Shown: positions 1 to 9,055, counted from the first letter of the stretch. The stretch is 64,000 nucleotides of DNA from Novosphingobium sp. (GCA_024236235.1 JACKKV010000001.1:372001-436000); one strand, 5' to 3'. The notes: generated by a model not told the origin, from the sequence alone. Numbers and translations: made by a program.

Positions 1-1
1 C

Positions 2-937
2 GTCATCCCGGCCTGCGATCATTATGCGGGTGCGGAAAAGCTGATCCGCAAGGCGCTGGACCTGCAGGAGGAACTGGGCCCGGTCTTCGATATCACCGGC
101 GATTGCGAAGATGGCGCCGCCGCCGGGCAGGAACGCGAGCATGCCGAAATGGTGGCCGGGCTGATCATGTCTGGCGAAAACCGCTTCGGTCAGCTCGGCA
201 TCAGGGTGCATGACCCGGAACATCCCCATTGCCGGGCGGATATCGACATTGTTCTGGACCATGCGGCCGAGCGCGTCGCGCATATCACCATCCCCAAGCC
301 GACCAGCGCCGCTCAACTGGACGAAATCATCGACTATATTCGCGAAGGCTGCGCCAAACGCGGGATTGGGCGGGAAATTCCGCTGCACACACTGATCGAG
401 ACGCATGGCGCGCTGGCCGATGTCCAGACCATCGCCGCCCTGCCCTGGCTGCGCGTCCTGGATTTCGGATCGATGGATTTCATCAGCGCGCATAACGGGG
501 CCATTCCCGCTTCGGCCATGCGCAGTCCCGGCCAGTTCGAACACCGGCTGATGGCGCGCGCCAAGGCCGAAATCTGCGCGGCCGCGCTCGGCCACGGGCT
601 GGTCCCGGCGCACAACGTCTGCCTTGATCTGAAAAATGAGTCGCAGGTGCGCTCCGATGCCTCGCGCGCCCGCCACGAGGTCGGCTTCCTGCGCATGTGG
701 AGCATTCATCCCGCCCAGATCAAACCCATTGTCGAGGCCATGCGCCCCGATTTTTCGGAAGCCGCCGATGCGGGGGCAATCCTGCTGGCGGCGCAGGCGG
801 CCGATTGGGGGCCGATCCGTTACAAGGACGAATTATACGACCGGGCCAGCTATCGCTATTACTGGACGGTGCTGCAACGGGCGCGGGTTTCCGGGCTGGA
901 CATCAGCGCGGAAGCGCAAGCAGCCTTTTTCGCCTGA
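2..937 (+). CDS. HpcH/HpaI aldolase / CitE-like CoA lyase (5' partial)
   Basis: The reading frame is open from the first bases, so the start codon lies before the window; 311 residues are visible. The family consists of Mg-dependent TIM-barrel C-C lyases acting on malyl-, citramalyl- or citryl-CoA-type substrates. The early acidic segment ITGDCEDG corresponds to the LDxEDAV metal-binding region of CitE-like enzymes. The late MWSIHPAQI resembles their IHPxQI signature, which supports the assignment. The next gene, a dicarboxylate/metabolite-type transporter, starts 30 bases after the stop, so uptake and cleavage of an organic acid may be linked; this is inference. The substrate cannot be told from sequence alone. 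Confidence 0.8.
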   Translation, partial: VIPACDHYAGAEKLIRKALDLQEELGPVFDITGDCEDGAAAGQEREHAEMVAGLIMSGENRFGQLGIRVHDPEHPHCRADIDIVLDHAAERVAHITIPKPTSAAQLDEIIDYIREGCAKRGIGREIPLHTLIETHGALADVQTIAALPWLRVLDFGSMDFISAHNGAIPASAMRSPGQFEHRLMARAKAEICAAALGHGLVPAHNVCLDLKNESQVRSDASRARHEVGFLRMWSIHPAQIKPIVEAMRPDFSEAADAGAILLAAQAADWGPIRYKDELYDRASYRYYWTVLQRARVSGLDISAEAQAAFFA

Positions 938-966
938 ACCGGCGAGCCAGCAGGGGGAGATTTTCA

Positions 967-2262
967 GTGAGGCAGGCGACTAATTCGCCGGCGCGGGTGC
1001 TTGGCGCGGCGCTGGTCGGGACATCGGTAGAATTCTATGATTTCTACATCTATTCCACCGCCGCCGCGCTGGTGCTGGGGCCGCTGTTCTTCCCCAGCGA
1101 TCAGCCCGGACTGGACCTGCTGCTGAGTTACGCCAGTTTTTCCGTCGCATTTTTTGCGCGGCCGGTCGGTGCAATCGCCTTTGGCCATTTCGGGGACCGG
1201 ATCGGGCGCAAGTCCACGCTGGTCGCGTCCTTGCTGATCATGGGCCTGTCCACCTTCCTGATCGCTTTCCTGCCGGGCTACAACACGATCGGCTGGGCCG
1301 CGCCCGTGCTGTTGTGCCTGCTGCGGTTTGGCCAGGGCTTCGGGCTTGGCGGGGAATGGGCAGGCGCCGCGCTGCTGGCGGTGGAAAATGCGCCAGCAGG
1401 CCAGCGCGCCCGTTACGGGATGTTCCCGCAGCTGGGCGCGCCAGTCGGCTTTATCCTGTCCAATGGCTTCTTCATCCTGCTGGGGATGTGGCTGTCTGAC
1501 GGGCAGTTCATGGAATGGGGCTGGCGCATTCCCTTTCTGGGCAGCGCGGCGTTGATCGCGGTTGGTCTGTGGGTTCGCCTGCGTATCGCCGAAACTCCCA
1601 GATTTTCCGAAGCGCTGGAACGTGAACGTCCGCCCAGCATCCCCATCGCCGCGGTCTTTCGCCAACATCCGCGCGCCGTGATCGCGGCGACATTCGCCTG
1701 CGTCATCAGCTTTTCGATCTTTTACACGACCACGGCTTTCGCCCTTGGCTATGCCACCAGCGATCTGGGCATCGCGCGCGACGCCTTCCTGAAATACCAG
1801 CTGCTGGCGATCCTGTTCCTGGCCGTCGGCATCGTCGTGTCAGGCTTTGCCTGCGATTACTTCGGCGGAAGACGAGTCCTGATGGCCAGCTGCGCGCTGA
1901 CGATCCCGGTCGCGCTGGCGATGGCGCCCCTGCTGGGCGGCAGCCCGGCTGAAATAGTGACGTTCCTGTCCGCCGGATTTTTCGCGATGGGCCTGTGCTA
2001 TGGCCCTGTCGGCAGCTTCCTGCCCACGCTGTTTCCTCCGCTGCTGCGTTATTCCGGCATGTCCTTTGCCTTCAACATGGCGGGCATTCTGGGCGGCGGG
2101 CTGACGCCGCTGTTCGCGCAGGGGCTGACCATGCATTACGGGCTGGAGGCGGTCGGCTATTACCTGGCAGCGACTGCGGCACTCAGTTTTCTGGGGGTGC
2201 TGCTGGCCGGGAACAAGGTCTGGGCTGACCTTGCAGCGCAGGGCGAGGCGACCACCGCTTAG
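967..2262 (+). CDS. MFS transporter, metabolite:H+ symporter (MHS) type
   Basis: A 431-residue inner-membrane transporter with about twelve hydrophobic segments. The opening LVGTSVEFYDFYIYS, the GHFGDRIGRKS loop between helices 2 and 3 and the GFGLGGEWAGA segment are typical of the MHS branch (ShiA/KgtP/ProP-like), which imports organic acids or osmolytes with protons. The open frame extends upstream into the lyase gene. I chose GTG at 967 because a GGGGGAG ribosome site lies just before it and the membrane domain follows at once. The gene follows the CitE-like lyase gene closely and may supply its substrate. It converges on the gcv operon with only 6 bases between the stops. Confidence 0.85.
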   Translation: MRQATNSPARVLGAALVGTSVEFYDFYIYSTAAALVLGPLFFPSDQPGLDLLLSYASFSVAFFARPVGAIAFGHFGDRIGRKSTLVASLLIMGLSTFLIAFLPGYNTIGWAAPVLLCLLRFGQGFGLGGEWAGAALLAVENAPAGQRARYGMFPQLGAPVGFILSNGFFILLGMWLSDGQFMEWGWRIPFLGSAALIAVGLWVRLRIAETPRFSEALERERPPSIPIAAVFRQHPRAVIAATFACVISFSIFYTTTAFALGYATSDLGIARDAFLKYQLLAILFLAVGIVVSGFACDYFGGRRVLMASCALTIPVALAMAPLLGGSPAEIVTFLSAGFFAMGLCYGPVGSFLPTLFPPLLRYSGMSFAFNMAGILGGGLTPLFAQGLTMHYGLEAVGYYLAATAALSFLGVLLAGNKVWADLAAQGEATTA

Positions 2263-2268
2263 GAAAGG

Positions 2269-3828
2269 CTATTCCTCGCTCCAGACCAGGCGCGGCTTGC
2301 GCGCCGCCAGCGTTTCGTCCAGCCGCCGGCGCGGCGCAAAATGCGGCGCGGATTTGAGCGCCGGATCACCTTCGCGCGCGCGCCGCGCGAGCGAGGCCAG
2401 CGCCGTGATAAACTGATCGAGCGCCGCCTTGCTTTCCGTCTCCGTCGGCTCGACCAGCATGGCCCCATGCACCACCAGCGGGAAATACATGGTCATCGGG
2501 TGGAACCCCTCGTCAATCAGTGCCTTGGCCAGATCGAGCGTGGAAAAGCCTTCCGCGAAGCCCTTGTCGCTGAACAGCGCCTCATGCATGCAGGGGCCCG
2601 ACGCGGCGAAGGGCGCGTCCAGTTCCCCTTCAAGGCAGCGCAGGATGTAGTTGGCGTTCAGCACCGCATCGCCAGAAACCTGCGCCAGCCCGTCTGCCCC
2701 GTGGCTGAGGATATAGGCCAGCGCGCGGGTGAACATGCCCATCTGGCCATGGAACGCGGCCAGCCTGCCAAAGCTCTGGCCGTGACCGTGGTCAACCTGC
2801 GTTTCTTCCTCGACCAGATGGAAGCGTCCGCCCGCCAAGCGCACGGCTGGAAGCGGTGCGAAGGGCGCGAGCGCTTCGGAAAAGACCACCGGCCCGCTGC
2901 CCGGACCGCCCCCGCCATGCGGGGTGGAGAAAGTCTTGTGCAGATTGATGTGCATGGCGTCCACGCCAAGATCGCCGGGGCGCACCCGCCCGACGATGGC
3001 GTTGAAATTGGCGCCATCGCAGTAAAGGAATCCGCCCGCTGCATGAATCGCTTCAGCCATGCGGTGAATGTCGCGTTCGAACAACCCGCAGGTGTTGGGG
3101 TTAGTGATCATCAGCGCGGCGACATCCGGGCCGATCCGCGCCTCCAGCGCCGCCATGTCCACCCGCCCGTCCGCAGTCGCGCCGATTTCCTCCACCCGAT
3201 AGCCGCAGAAGGCCGCCGTCGCCGGGTTGGTGCCATGCGCGCTGGTCGGCACCAGCACGACCTCGCGCGGATCGTCCCGCGCATCCAGTGCAGCGCGGAT
3301 GGCCAGCAGGCCGCATAATTCGCCATGCGCGCCCGCCTTGGGGCTCATCGCCACACCGGGCATGCCGGTCAGCGCCTTCAGCCATTCGCCCAGTTCGTGA
3401 ATGACGGCCAACGCGCCCTGGATGGCTCCCTGCGGCGCCAGCGGGTGAACATCGGCAAAGCCGGGCATCCGCGCCACTTTTTCATTCAGGCGCGGATTAT
3501 GCTTCATGGTGCAGGAGCCAAGCGGGAACAGCCCCAGATCGATGGCGTAATTCTGACGGCTGAGGCGAGTGTAATGGCGCACCGCCTCCGGTTCCGAAAG
3601 ACCAGGCAAGCCTGCTGGCGCAGCGCGTTCCAGCCCGCCCAGCCGCGCAGGCGGCGCGTCAGGATCAGGCGCAGGCAAGTCAACGCCGCAACTCTCGCTG
3701 GTGCCAATCTCGAAGATCAGCCGCTCTTCCAGCATCAGCGCGCGATTGCCGGTGGCGGTTTGCGCGCCCTGCCCCCGGTCAGCACCCGCAGGCGCTTCAG
3801 GGCGCCATCCGCTCTGGTTCAGGCTCAT
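2269..3828 (-). CDS. gcvPB: Glycine dehydrogenase (decarboxylating) subunit 2, P-protein C-terminal half
   Basis: A 519-residue PLP-binding half of the glycine decarboxylase P-protein. With GcvPA it releases CO2 from glycine and passes aminomethyl to the lipoyl arm of GcvH. The lysine expected to bind PLP sits in HKTFSTPHGGGGPG, the family hallmark. QNYAIDLGLFPLGSCTMKHNP near residue 90 is the conserved entry loop. The split into two subunits is the bacterial/archaeal two-gene form rather than the single ~950-residue protein of E. coli. Its start overlaps the gcvPA stop by four bases (ATGA), so translation is probably coupled. It is the last gene of gcvT-H-PA-PB. Confidence 0.95.
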   Translation of the reverse strand: MSLNQSGWRPEAPAGADRGQGAQTATGNRALMLEERLIFEIGTSESCGVDLPAPDPDAPPARLGGLERAAPAGLPGLSEPEAVRHYTRLSRQNYAIDLGLFPLGSCTMKHNPRLNEKVARMPGFADVHPLAPQGAIQGALAVIHELGEWLKALTGMPGVAMSPKAGAHGELCGLLAIRAALDARDDPREVVLVPTSAHGTNPATAAFCGYRVEEIGATADGRVDMAALEARIGPDVAALMITNPNTCGLFERDIHRMAEAIHAAGGFLYCDGANFNAIVGRVRPGDLGVDAMHINLHKTFSTPHGGGGPGSGPVVFSEALAPFAPLPAVRLAGGRFHLVEEETQVDHGHGQSFGRLAAFHGQMGMFTRALAYILSHGADGLAQVSGDAVLNANYILRCLEGELDAPFAASGPCMHEALFSDKGFAEGFSTLDLAKALIDEGFHPMTMYFPLVVHGAMLVEPTETESKAALDQFITALASLARRAREGDPALKSAPHFAPRRRLDETLAARKPRLVWSEE

Positions 3829-5186
3829 GCCAGCGCCCTTTCGAGCGCGGTGGCCAGCCGCTCCACATCATCGGGCTGAGTCGTCTCGGTCACCGTCACC
3901 AGCAACCCGCCCGCCAGCGCATCCTCGTCCGGATACAGCCGACCCAGCGGCACCCCGGCCAGGATGCCTTCCGCTTCGGACAGCTGGCACACCACCGCGC
4001 GCGCATCGCCCGGCAGGATCAGCGTAAATTCATTGAAAAAACTATCATTGCAGATGCTTGCGCCGGGAATGCGGGAAAGCCGTTCAGCCGCCTTGAGCGC
4101 CAGTTCGTGATTCAGCCGGGCCAGACCGCTCAGGCCCTTGTCACCCAGCAGGCTCAGGTGAATGGAAAAGGCCAACGCACACAGGCCGGAATTGGTGCAG
4201 ATGTTCGAGGTCGCCTTTTCGCGCCTGATATGCTGTTCGCGCGTGGATAGCGTCAGCACGAAGCCGCGCTTGCCCTCTGCGTCCACGGTTTCGCCACACA
4301 GCCTGCCGGGCATCTGGCGCACATATTTCTGGCTGGTGGCGAACAGACCCAGATAGGGGCCGCCAAACTGCAGGCCGACGCCAAGGCTCTGCCCTTCGCC
4401 GACGACGATATCCGCGCCCATCTCGCCGGGGCTGCGGATCGCGCCCAGCGCCACCGGTTCGGTCACCACCGCCACCAGCAGCGCGCCTGCCGCGTGCACC
4501 ACCTCGGCCAGCGGGGCAAGATCGGTAATCCGGCCCAGAATGTCAGGATATTGGACCACGACGCAACTGGTATCAGCAGTGATCGACCCGGCCAGCGCGG
4601 CGACATCAGTCTGCGCACTCAGTTCGGGCGCCTGCGCTTCCACCGCGTCACCGGTAAAACGGGCCATGGTACGAATGACGGACAGATAATGGGGATGCAG
4701 CCCTGACGATATCTGCACGCGAGTGCGCCGGGTGATGCGGCGCGCCATCGAAATCGCCTCCCAGCAGGCGGTCGAACCGTCGTACATCGAGGCATTGGCG
4801 ACATCGCAGCCAAACAGGCGCGCGACCTGCGTCTGGAACTCGAACAGGATCTGCAGCGTGCCCTGCGCGATTTCGGGCTGATAGGGCGTATAGGCTGTCA
4901 GGAATTCGCCGCGCTGGATCAGGTGATCGACCGTTGCGGGAATGTGGTGGCGATAGGCACCAGCGCCCAGGAAAAACGGCACCTCGCCCGCGACCATGTT
5001 CTGTCGCGCCAGCGCACTCATATGCCGTTCGACCGCCAGTTCCGGCGCATGCAGCGGCAGGCCCGCGACCGGCCCCGTCAGCCGCGCGGATTGCGGGACA
5101 TCGGCGAACAGCGCGTCGACCGAAGGCGCACCGATCCGTGCCAGCATGTCGCCGCGATCAGCATCGCTCAGGGGAAGATAGCGCAC
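3825..5186 (-). CDS. gcvPA: Glycine dehydrogenase (decarboxylating) subunit 1, P-protein N-terminal half
   Basis: This 453-residue protein is the non-PLP half of the heterotetrameric glycine decarboxylase. Recognisable features are the N-terminal RYLPLSDADRGDML, the segment ending in TPYQPEIAQGTLQ, and MYDGSTACWEA. It has the length usual for GcvPA (about 440-460). It lies 14 bases after gcvH and overlaps gcvPB by four bases, so stoichiometric expression is likely. It acts in the cytoplasm in glycine catabolism and one-carbon supply. No odd residues were noticed. Confidence 0.95.
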   Translation of the reverse strand: MRYLPLSDADRGDMLARIGAPSVDALFADVPQSARLTGPVAGLPLHAPELAVERHMSALARQNMVAGEVPFFLGAGAYRHHIPATVDHLIQRGEFLTAYTPYQPEIAQGTLQILFEFQTQVARLFGCDVANASMYDGSTACWEAISMARRITRRTRVQISSGLHPHYLSVIRTMARFTGDAVEAQAPELSAQTDVAALAGSITADTSCVVVQYPDILGRITDLAPLAEVVHAAGALLVAVVTEPVALGAIRSPGEMGADIVVGEGQSLGVGLQFGGPYLGLFATSQKYVRQMPGRLCGETVDAEGKRGFVLTLSTREQHIRREKATSNICTNSGLCALAFSIHLSLLGDKGLSGLARLNHELALKAAERLSRIPGASICNDSFFNEFTLILPGDARAVVCQLSEAEGILAGVPLGRLYPDEDALAGGLLVTVTETTQPDDVERLATALERALA

Positions 5187-5200
5187 GCTGCCCTTACCTC

Positions 5201-5575
5201 TCAGCCCAGCGCCGCGACATAGGCCTGGTAGGCTTCTTCATTCATCAGCCCCTGCAATTCGGCCGTATCGCTCAACCGCAGCTGGAAGAACCAGCCGCCC
5301 GTTTCCGCGCTCTCATTGACCAGCGAGGGTTCATCCTCCAGCTGCTCGTTGACGCCCACGACCTCGCCGCTGACCGGCGCATAGACATCGGACGCGGCCT
5401 TCACCGATTCCACCACCGCAGCTTCCCCGCCCCGGTCAACCCGCGTGCCGGGCATCGGCAGTTCGACGAAGACGATATCGCCCAGATGTTCCTGTGCGTA
5501 ATCGGTGATGCCGACAGTGGCGATATCACCGTTCACCTCGATCCATTCATGCTCTTCGGTGAAAAACCGGTTCAT
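5201..5575 (-). CDS. gcvH: Glycine cleavage system H protein
   Basis: A 124-residue lipoyl carrier that shuttles the aminomethyl group between GcvP, GcvT and the lipoamide dehydrogenase. The lipoylated lysine lies in VVESVKAASDV, matching the ESVKA consensus. The N-terminal EEHEWIEVNGD is the conserved H-protein opening. It starts three bases after the gcvT stop, in the same operon. Full length and intact. Confidence 0.96.
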   Translation of the reverse strand: MNRFFTEEHEWIEVNGDIATVGITDYAQEHLGDIVFVELPMPGTRVDRGGEAAVVESVKAASDVYAPVSGEVVGVNEQLEDEPSLVNESAETGGWFFQLRLSDTAELQGLMNEEAYQAYVAALG

Positions 5576-5578
5576 TTC

Positions 5579-6730
5579 TCAGCCTTCCTTGCGATGATAA
5601 CGATGGGGGACAAAGGGCAATGCACAAACCTGCGCAGCAAGGCGCTTGTTCCGCACCTCCACCTCCAGCAAGGTTCCCGTGGCGGCCAGGTCAGTCGTGA
5701 CATAACCCATGGCGATGGGGCGCTCGAGCGTGGGTGAAAATCCGCCGGAGGTGACGGTTCCGACCTCCCGATCGCCGGAAAGGAGCGTTGCGCCCTCGCG
5801 CGCGGGCTGACGCCCGTCAAGCAGCAGCCCGACCCGGCGACGCACCGGCCCGGAGGCAATTCGTTCCATCAGTGCCGCATGACCAATGAATGCGCCCTGT
5901 TCACGGCGCGCGCGCGGAATGGCAAAGCCAAGCCCGGCACTGATCGGGTCCGTCAGCGGATCGAGATCATGGCCATACAGCGGCAGGCCCGCTTCCAGCC
6001 GTAACGAATCCCGCGCGCCCAGCCCGGCGGGCCTCACCGCGTCAAGCGCCAGCAGTGCATCGGCCAGTTGTGCGACCGCATCGGCGGCGACGCTGATTTC
6101 AAACCCGTCCTCGCCCGTATAGCCTGACCGGCTGATCCACAGCTCATGCCCCTGCCACGCAAATGCGCCCGCCTGCATGAAGAACAGCGCCTCAACCCCA
6201 GGCAGCAGAGCCGCCAAGGCCCCCGCCGCGCCCGGTCCCTGCAGCGCCAGCAGCGCATGATCGGTCATGTGATTGAGTGTGATCTCATCGGGCAGATGTT
6301 CAATCAGATGAGCGATGTCATCCCACTTGGTCGCGCCGTTGACGACGAGATAGTAACCGTCAGCCATGCGCGTGACCATCAGATCGTCCAGCACGCCGCC
6401 GTTATCATCCAGCAACAGCGAATAGCGCACCTGGCCTTCGCCAAGCCCGGCTATATTGCCGGGCAGCACCGCTTCCAAAGCTTCGCCCGCACCTTCGCCT
6501 GTGACGCGCAACTGGCCCATGTGGCTTACATCGAACAGGCTGGCCGAACTGCGGGTCCAGTGATGTTCGGCCATGATTCCGTCATACTGGATCGGCATGT
6601 CATAGCCTGCGAAGGGCACCATCCGCGCACCATGCGCGCGATGCCAACCGGCGAGCGGCAGCGGATCGAGCGGCAAGGTGGCGGTTTCACCCCCCTCGTC
6701 AGCCATGCTGTCGCAATCCGCTTCGCTCAT
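5579..6730 (-). CDS. gcvT: Aminomethyltransferase (glycine cleavage T protein)
   Basis: This 383-residue enzyme transfers the aminomethyl carbon to tetrahydrofolate, giving 5,10-methylene-THF and ammonia. Family signatures include MVPFAGYDMPIQY near the N-terminus, FDVSHMGQ, and SRSGYTGEDGFEI in the middle of the protein. It is the first gene of the gcv operon. The start at 6730 has a GGGA about ten bases upstream. The in-frame ATG at 6706 is an alternative that would still leave the conserved LAGWHRAHGARM segment intact. No glycine riboswitch could be recognised upstream (see rejected items). Confidence 0.94.
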   Translation of the reverse strand: MSEADCDSMADEGGETATLPLDPLPLAGWHRAHGARMVPFAGYDMPIQYDGIMAEHHWTRSSASLFDVSHMGQLRVTGEGAGEALEAVLPGNIAGLGEGQVRYSLLLDDNGGVLDDLMVTRMADGYYLVVNGATKWDDIAHLIEHLPDEITLNHMTDHALLALQGPGAAGALAALLPGVEALFFMQAGAFAWQGHELWISRSGYTGEDGFEISVAADAVAQLADALLALDAVRPAGLGARDSLRLEAGLPLYGHDLDPLTDPISAGLGFAIPRARREQGAFIGHAALMERIASGPVRRRVGLLLDGRQPAREGATLLSGDREVGTVTSGGFSPTLERPIAMGYVTTDLAATGTLLEVEVRNKRLAAQVCALPFVPHRYHRKEG

Positions 6731-6779
6731 CCTGATGCAATCCCGTTCCGGAAATCAGCGCCGCCCCTGCCAAATCGAG

Positions 6780-6848
6780 AGAATCGGTCGCCTGTCGAAA
6801 AGGGCTATCGCGCCCGCTCGGGCCAAGGCAAGGCGGCGCAGCGATTCT
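6780..6848. other. Structured gap between ech-like gene and gcvT
   Basis: The gap at 6731-6865 contains no gene. A 7-bp inverted repeat (AGAATCG at 6780-6786, CGATTCT at 6842-6848) encloses a short GC hairpin (GCCCG/CGGGC). Read leftward, that hairpin is followed about ten bases later by CCCTTTT. It could end the crotonase transcript or form part of the gcvT leader. It lacks a proper T-run directly after the stem, so the call is weak. Confidence 0.25.
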
Positions 6849-6865
6849 TCCCCTGTCCAGGTGCG

Positions 6866-7627
6866 TTACGAGGTTGCGCCCCGCATCAGCCCCCTGCGGC
6901 TCTGCTCCAGTTCGGGCGAAGAGACGCCCAGATTATGCGCCCAGGCAGCCTTCCGCTCCATCGCCAGTGCGGATTGGAGATTATCCTCAAATCCCCTGTT
7001 TATCAGTGCCTTGTATTCACTCATGAGCTCCGGATCGACCCGCGCGATCTCTGCTGCGATTTCCACAGCCCGGCCCATCAGGCGATCCGGGGCGACCAGT
7101 TCACAAACGAGGCCCCAGTCCAGTGCGGTCTGTGCTTCCACGAAACTGCCGGTCAGCGAAATTTGCCGAGCCCGATAGGGGCCAACCAGACGCGACAGGC
7201 GCTGGGACAGGCCCCAGCCAGGCAGCAGGCCCACGCGCACATGCGTGTCAGCGAACCTGACTGCGGTGGACGCGATCAGAATATCGCAGTTAAGCGCGAT
7301 TTCGAATCCACCCGTAACCACCAGCCCGTTTAGCGCACCGATTATCGGCTTGCGGCACGCGCTCATCGCTGCCGCAGGATCATTCTGCTCAACCAGTTGC
7401 AGCGCATCAGGATCAGTACCAAGAATCTTCAGGTCCAGCCCCGCGCTGAAGGCGCGCTGCCCGGTGCCGGTCAGGATTATGACCCGGGTTTCCGTATCCC
7501 CGTCCAGCTCCGTGAAACTGTCGCACAGGCGCTTCAGCATGGCGGGCGACAGGGCGTTCAGCACTTCAGGCCGGTTCAGCCGGACAATCGCCACCCCAGC
7601 CGCGCGTTCGATCACCACATCGCTCAT
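6866..7627 (-). CDS. Enoyl-CoA hydratase/isomerase (crotonase) family protein
   Basis: A 253-residue crotonase-fold protein. The oxyanion-hole segments AFSAGLDLK and LVVTGGFEIALNCD are clear, and the first catalytic glutamate (FEIA) is present. The place where true hydratases carry the second glutamate (FxxPEI) reads FADTHVRVG here, with histidine instead. Simple hydration of enoyl-CoA is therefore doubtful, and an isomerase, hydrolase or other crotonase reaction is as likely. It stands between the gcv operon and the Sox island in the same orientation, with gaps of 135 and 107 bases, and is probably independently transcribed. Confidence 0.8.
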   Translation of the reverse strand: MSDVVIERAAGVAIVRLNRPEVLNALSPAMLKRLCDSFTELDGDTETRVIILTGTGQRAFSAGLDLKILGTDPDALQLVEQNDPAAAMSACRKPIIGALNGLVVTGGFEIALNCDILIASTAVRFADTHVRVGLLPGWGLSQRLSRLVGPYRARQISLTGSFVEAQTALDWGLVCELVAPDRLMGRAVEIAAEIARVDPELMSEYKALINRGFEDNLQSALAMERKAAWAHNLGVSSPELEQSRRGLMRGATS

Positions 7628-7734
7628 GCCCAGAATATCCCTTGTTCCGCCGGATCAGATCGGGCGCAATCTTTCAGCGCGGGCCGCCTCTGGCAACGGG
7701 AATCCGCCGGAGCATCGATTTAATCTGGAGGAGC

Positions 7735-8283
7735 TTACCCTCCGCTTGCCGGCCGGACCCATTGCGCCAGCCAGTTTGCGATCTCTTGCGGGCCGGGCTG
7801 CTTCAAATGCACGAAAAGGCTGACTTGCCCTTCGTTCAGCACCCGGTCGCTTGCCGGATCGACGATCAGGACGACGGGAACACCGGGCAATGGATCAACG
7901 TCATAGCGGCCCGCAATTTCCAGATTCCGGTCGAAACGGCCAACATCGACCGGCAGTTCGACGAAATGGCGTTGCACAAAGGCGCGCATGGCCGGCAGCG
8001 CCATGGTCCCGGCCAGATTCCTGCAATAGCCACACCAGTTGGCGCCCAGTTCCAGCAGCAGCAGCTTGTTTTCGCGTCTGGCGCGTGCGCGCGCCTCGGC
8101 CAGTTGCGCCACCGCATTGGCGGCAGGATCGAAGGGTGCGGGCAAGGGCGCCTTGAGCCGGTCGAAACTGTCCGGCAGCCGGGGCGCCGCGACATGCCGG
8201 GCAGGCGCTGTCTCGGCAAGGGCCGACACTGAATGAAGCGTTGCGACAAAAGCCAGCAGGCCGCCGAGCCAGCGCGCGATCAC
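7735..8283 (-). CDS. Periplasmic thioredoxin-like protein (SoxW-like)
   Basis: A 182-residue protein with an N-terminal signal sequence (hydrophobic stretch, cleavage likely after ALA near residue 23) and a thioredoxin domain with the redox motif WCGYC. This indicates a periplasmic dithiol reductant. In known sox clusters a thioredoxin (SoxW/SoxS) keeps the SoxY carrier cysteine reduced; that role here is inference from position. It starts 7 bases after the cytochrome c gene stop and forms a leftward arsR-cytochrome-thioredoxin unit divergent from soxC. The roughly 40-residue linker between signal and domain is alanine/arginine-rich and may be a short helix. Confidence 0.8.
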   Translation of the reverse strand: MIARWLGGLLAFVATLHSVSALAETAPARHVAAPRLPDSFDRLKAPLPAPFDPAANAVAQLAEARARARRENKLLLLELGANWCGYCRNLAGTMALPAMRAFVQRHFVELPVDVGRFDRNLEIAGRYDVDPLPGVPVVLIVDPASDRVLNEGQVSLFVHLKQPGPQEIANWLAQWVRPASGG

Positions 8284-8290
8284 TGCCCGC

Positions 8291-8668
8291 TCAGAGCGTT
8301 TTCATATAGGCGATCAGTTCCGCCCGCTTGGCCTTGTCGGCAATGCCGGCGAAGGGCATCTTGTTGCCGGGAACAAGTGCGCGCGGGTTCTGAAGCCACT
8401 TGTCCATCTGGGCCGCGGTCCAGGTAATTCCCGAACCCTTGAGTGCGGGGGAATAAGCATAGCCCGAAACGCTGCCCGCCTTGCGGCCCATGATCTTGGC
8501 CAGATGCGGCCCCATCTTGGCCGAACCCCCTGCCGTCACACCGTGGCAGGTTGCGCACATGGCGAAACTGGCCGGAGCAGCGCCTGCAGCATTTGCGGGC
8601 AGATTCGCGACCAGCAGTGCAGTCAGCCCGGCCAGGGCGGTGGTTGCGGTGATCAGCACTTTCTTCAT
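8291..8668 (-). CDS. Class I c-type cytochrome (monoheme)
   Basis: This 125-residue protein has a signal peptide (residues 1 to about 27, ending ANA), one CATCH heme site and a distal GNKMPFAG methionine ligand, as in small soluble cytochromes c. It is probably the periplasmic acceptor that carries electrons from SoxXA/SoxCD to a terminal oxidase. Its place between the ArsR regulator and the thioredoxin of the Sox island supports that role, but partnership is inferred, not shown. Heme attachment would need the Ccm system, which is not in this window. Confidence 0.85.
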   Translation of the reverse strand: MKKVLITATTALAGLTALLVANLPANAAGAAPASFAMCATCHGVTAGGSAKMGPHLAKIMGRKAGSVSGYAYSPALKGSGITWTAAQMDKWLQNPRALVPGNKMPFAGIADKAKRAELIAYMKTL

Positions 8669-8704
8669 TCTGTTCCTGCTCCTGTCCCAGGCCCTGCGCC
8701 GCGC

Positions 8705-9055
8705 TCAGGCGGCAAGGCTTTCCACTGCATTTTCAATTGCGGCGACCGGATCCTTCGCCCCGGTCAGCATCGCCTGCATGCAACTGATGCACAGGCGCAT
8801 ATGTTCGTCCGCCAGATCGTAATAAATATGTCGCGCCTCGCGCCGTGTGCGTACCATGTCTGCCCGACGCAAGATGGCGAGCTGCTGGCTTAACATTGGC
8901 TGACCGATGCCGGTCACTTCCTCGATCTCGCCGACCGAACGTTCCTGATCCAGCAAGGCGGAAAGAATCATCAGCCGCTGCGGCTGAGCGAAAATTTTCA
9001 GCCGCTCTGTCGCCATTTCGGCCAGTGCCCGATCGGCAAAAAACCGGTTCTCCAT
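8705..9055 (-). CDS. ArsR-family repressor of the sox locus (SoxR-like)
   Basis: A 116-residue winged helix-turn-helix protein. The recognition region GQPMLSQQLAILRRADMV and the wing RTRREARHIYYDL match the BigR/SqrR/SoxR branch, which senses sulfane sulfur. Only two cysteines are present, Cys89 and Cys92 (CISC), both in the C-terminal helix. The alpha-2 cysteine of BigR/SqrR is a serine here (MILS, residues 29-32). I chose the ATG at 9055 because the conserved domain starts there; the open frame extends 24 codons further upstream. It is divergent from soxC and probably autoregulated through the intergenic element. Confidence 0.87.
   Translation of the reverse strand: MENRFFADRALAEMATERLKIFAQPQRLMILSALLDQERSVGEIEEVTGIGQPMLSQQLAILRRADMVRTRREARHIYYDLADEHMRLCISCMQAMLTGAKDPVAAIENAVESLAA

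Noticed and set aside
6731..6865. Glycine riboswitch upstream of gcvT
   Set aside because: The reverse strand lacks the conserved CCGAAGxxG core and the CTCAGGxAAAAGGAC segments; only an ordinary stem is visible.
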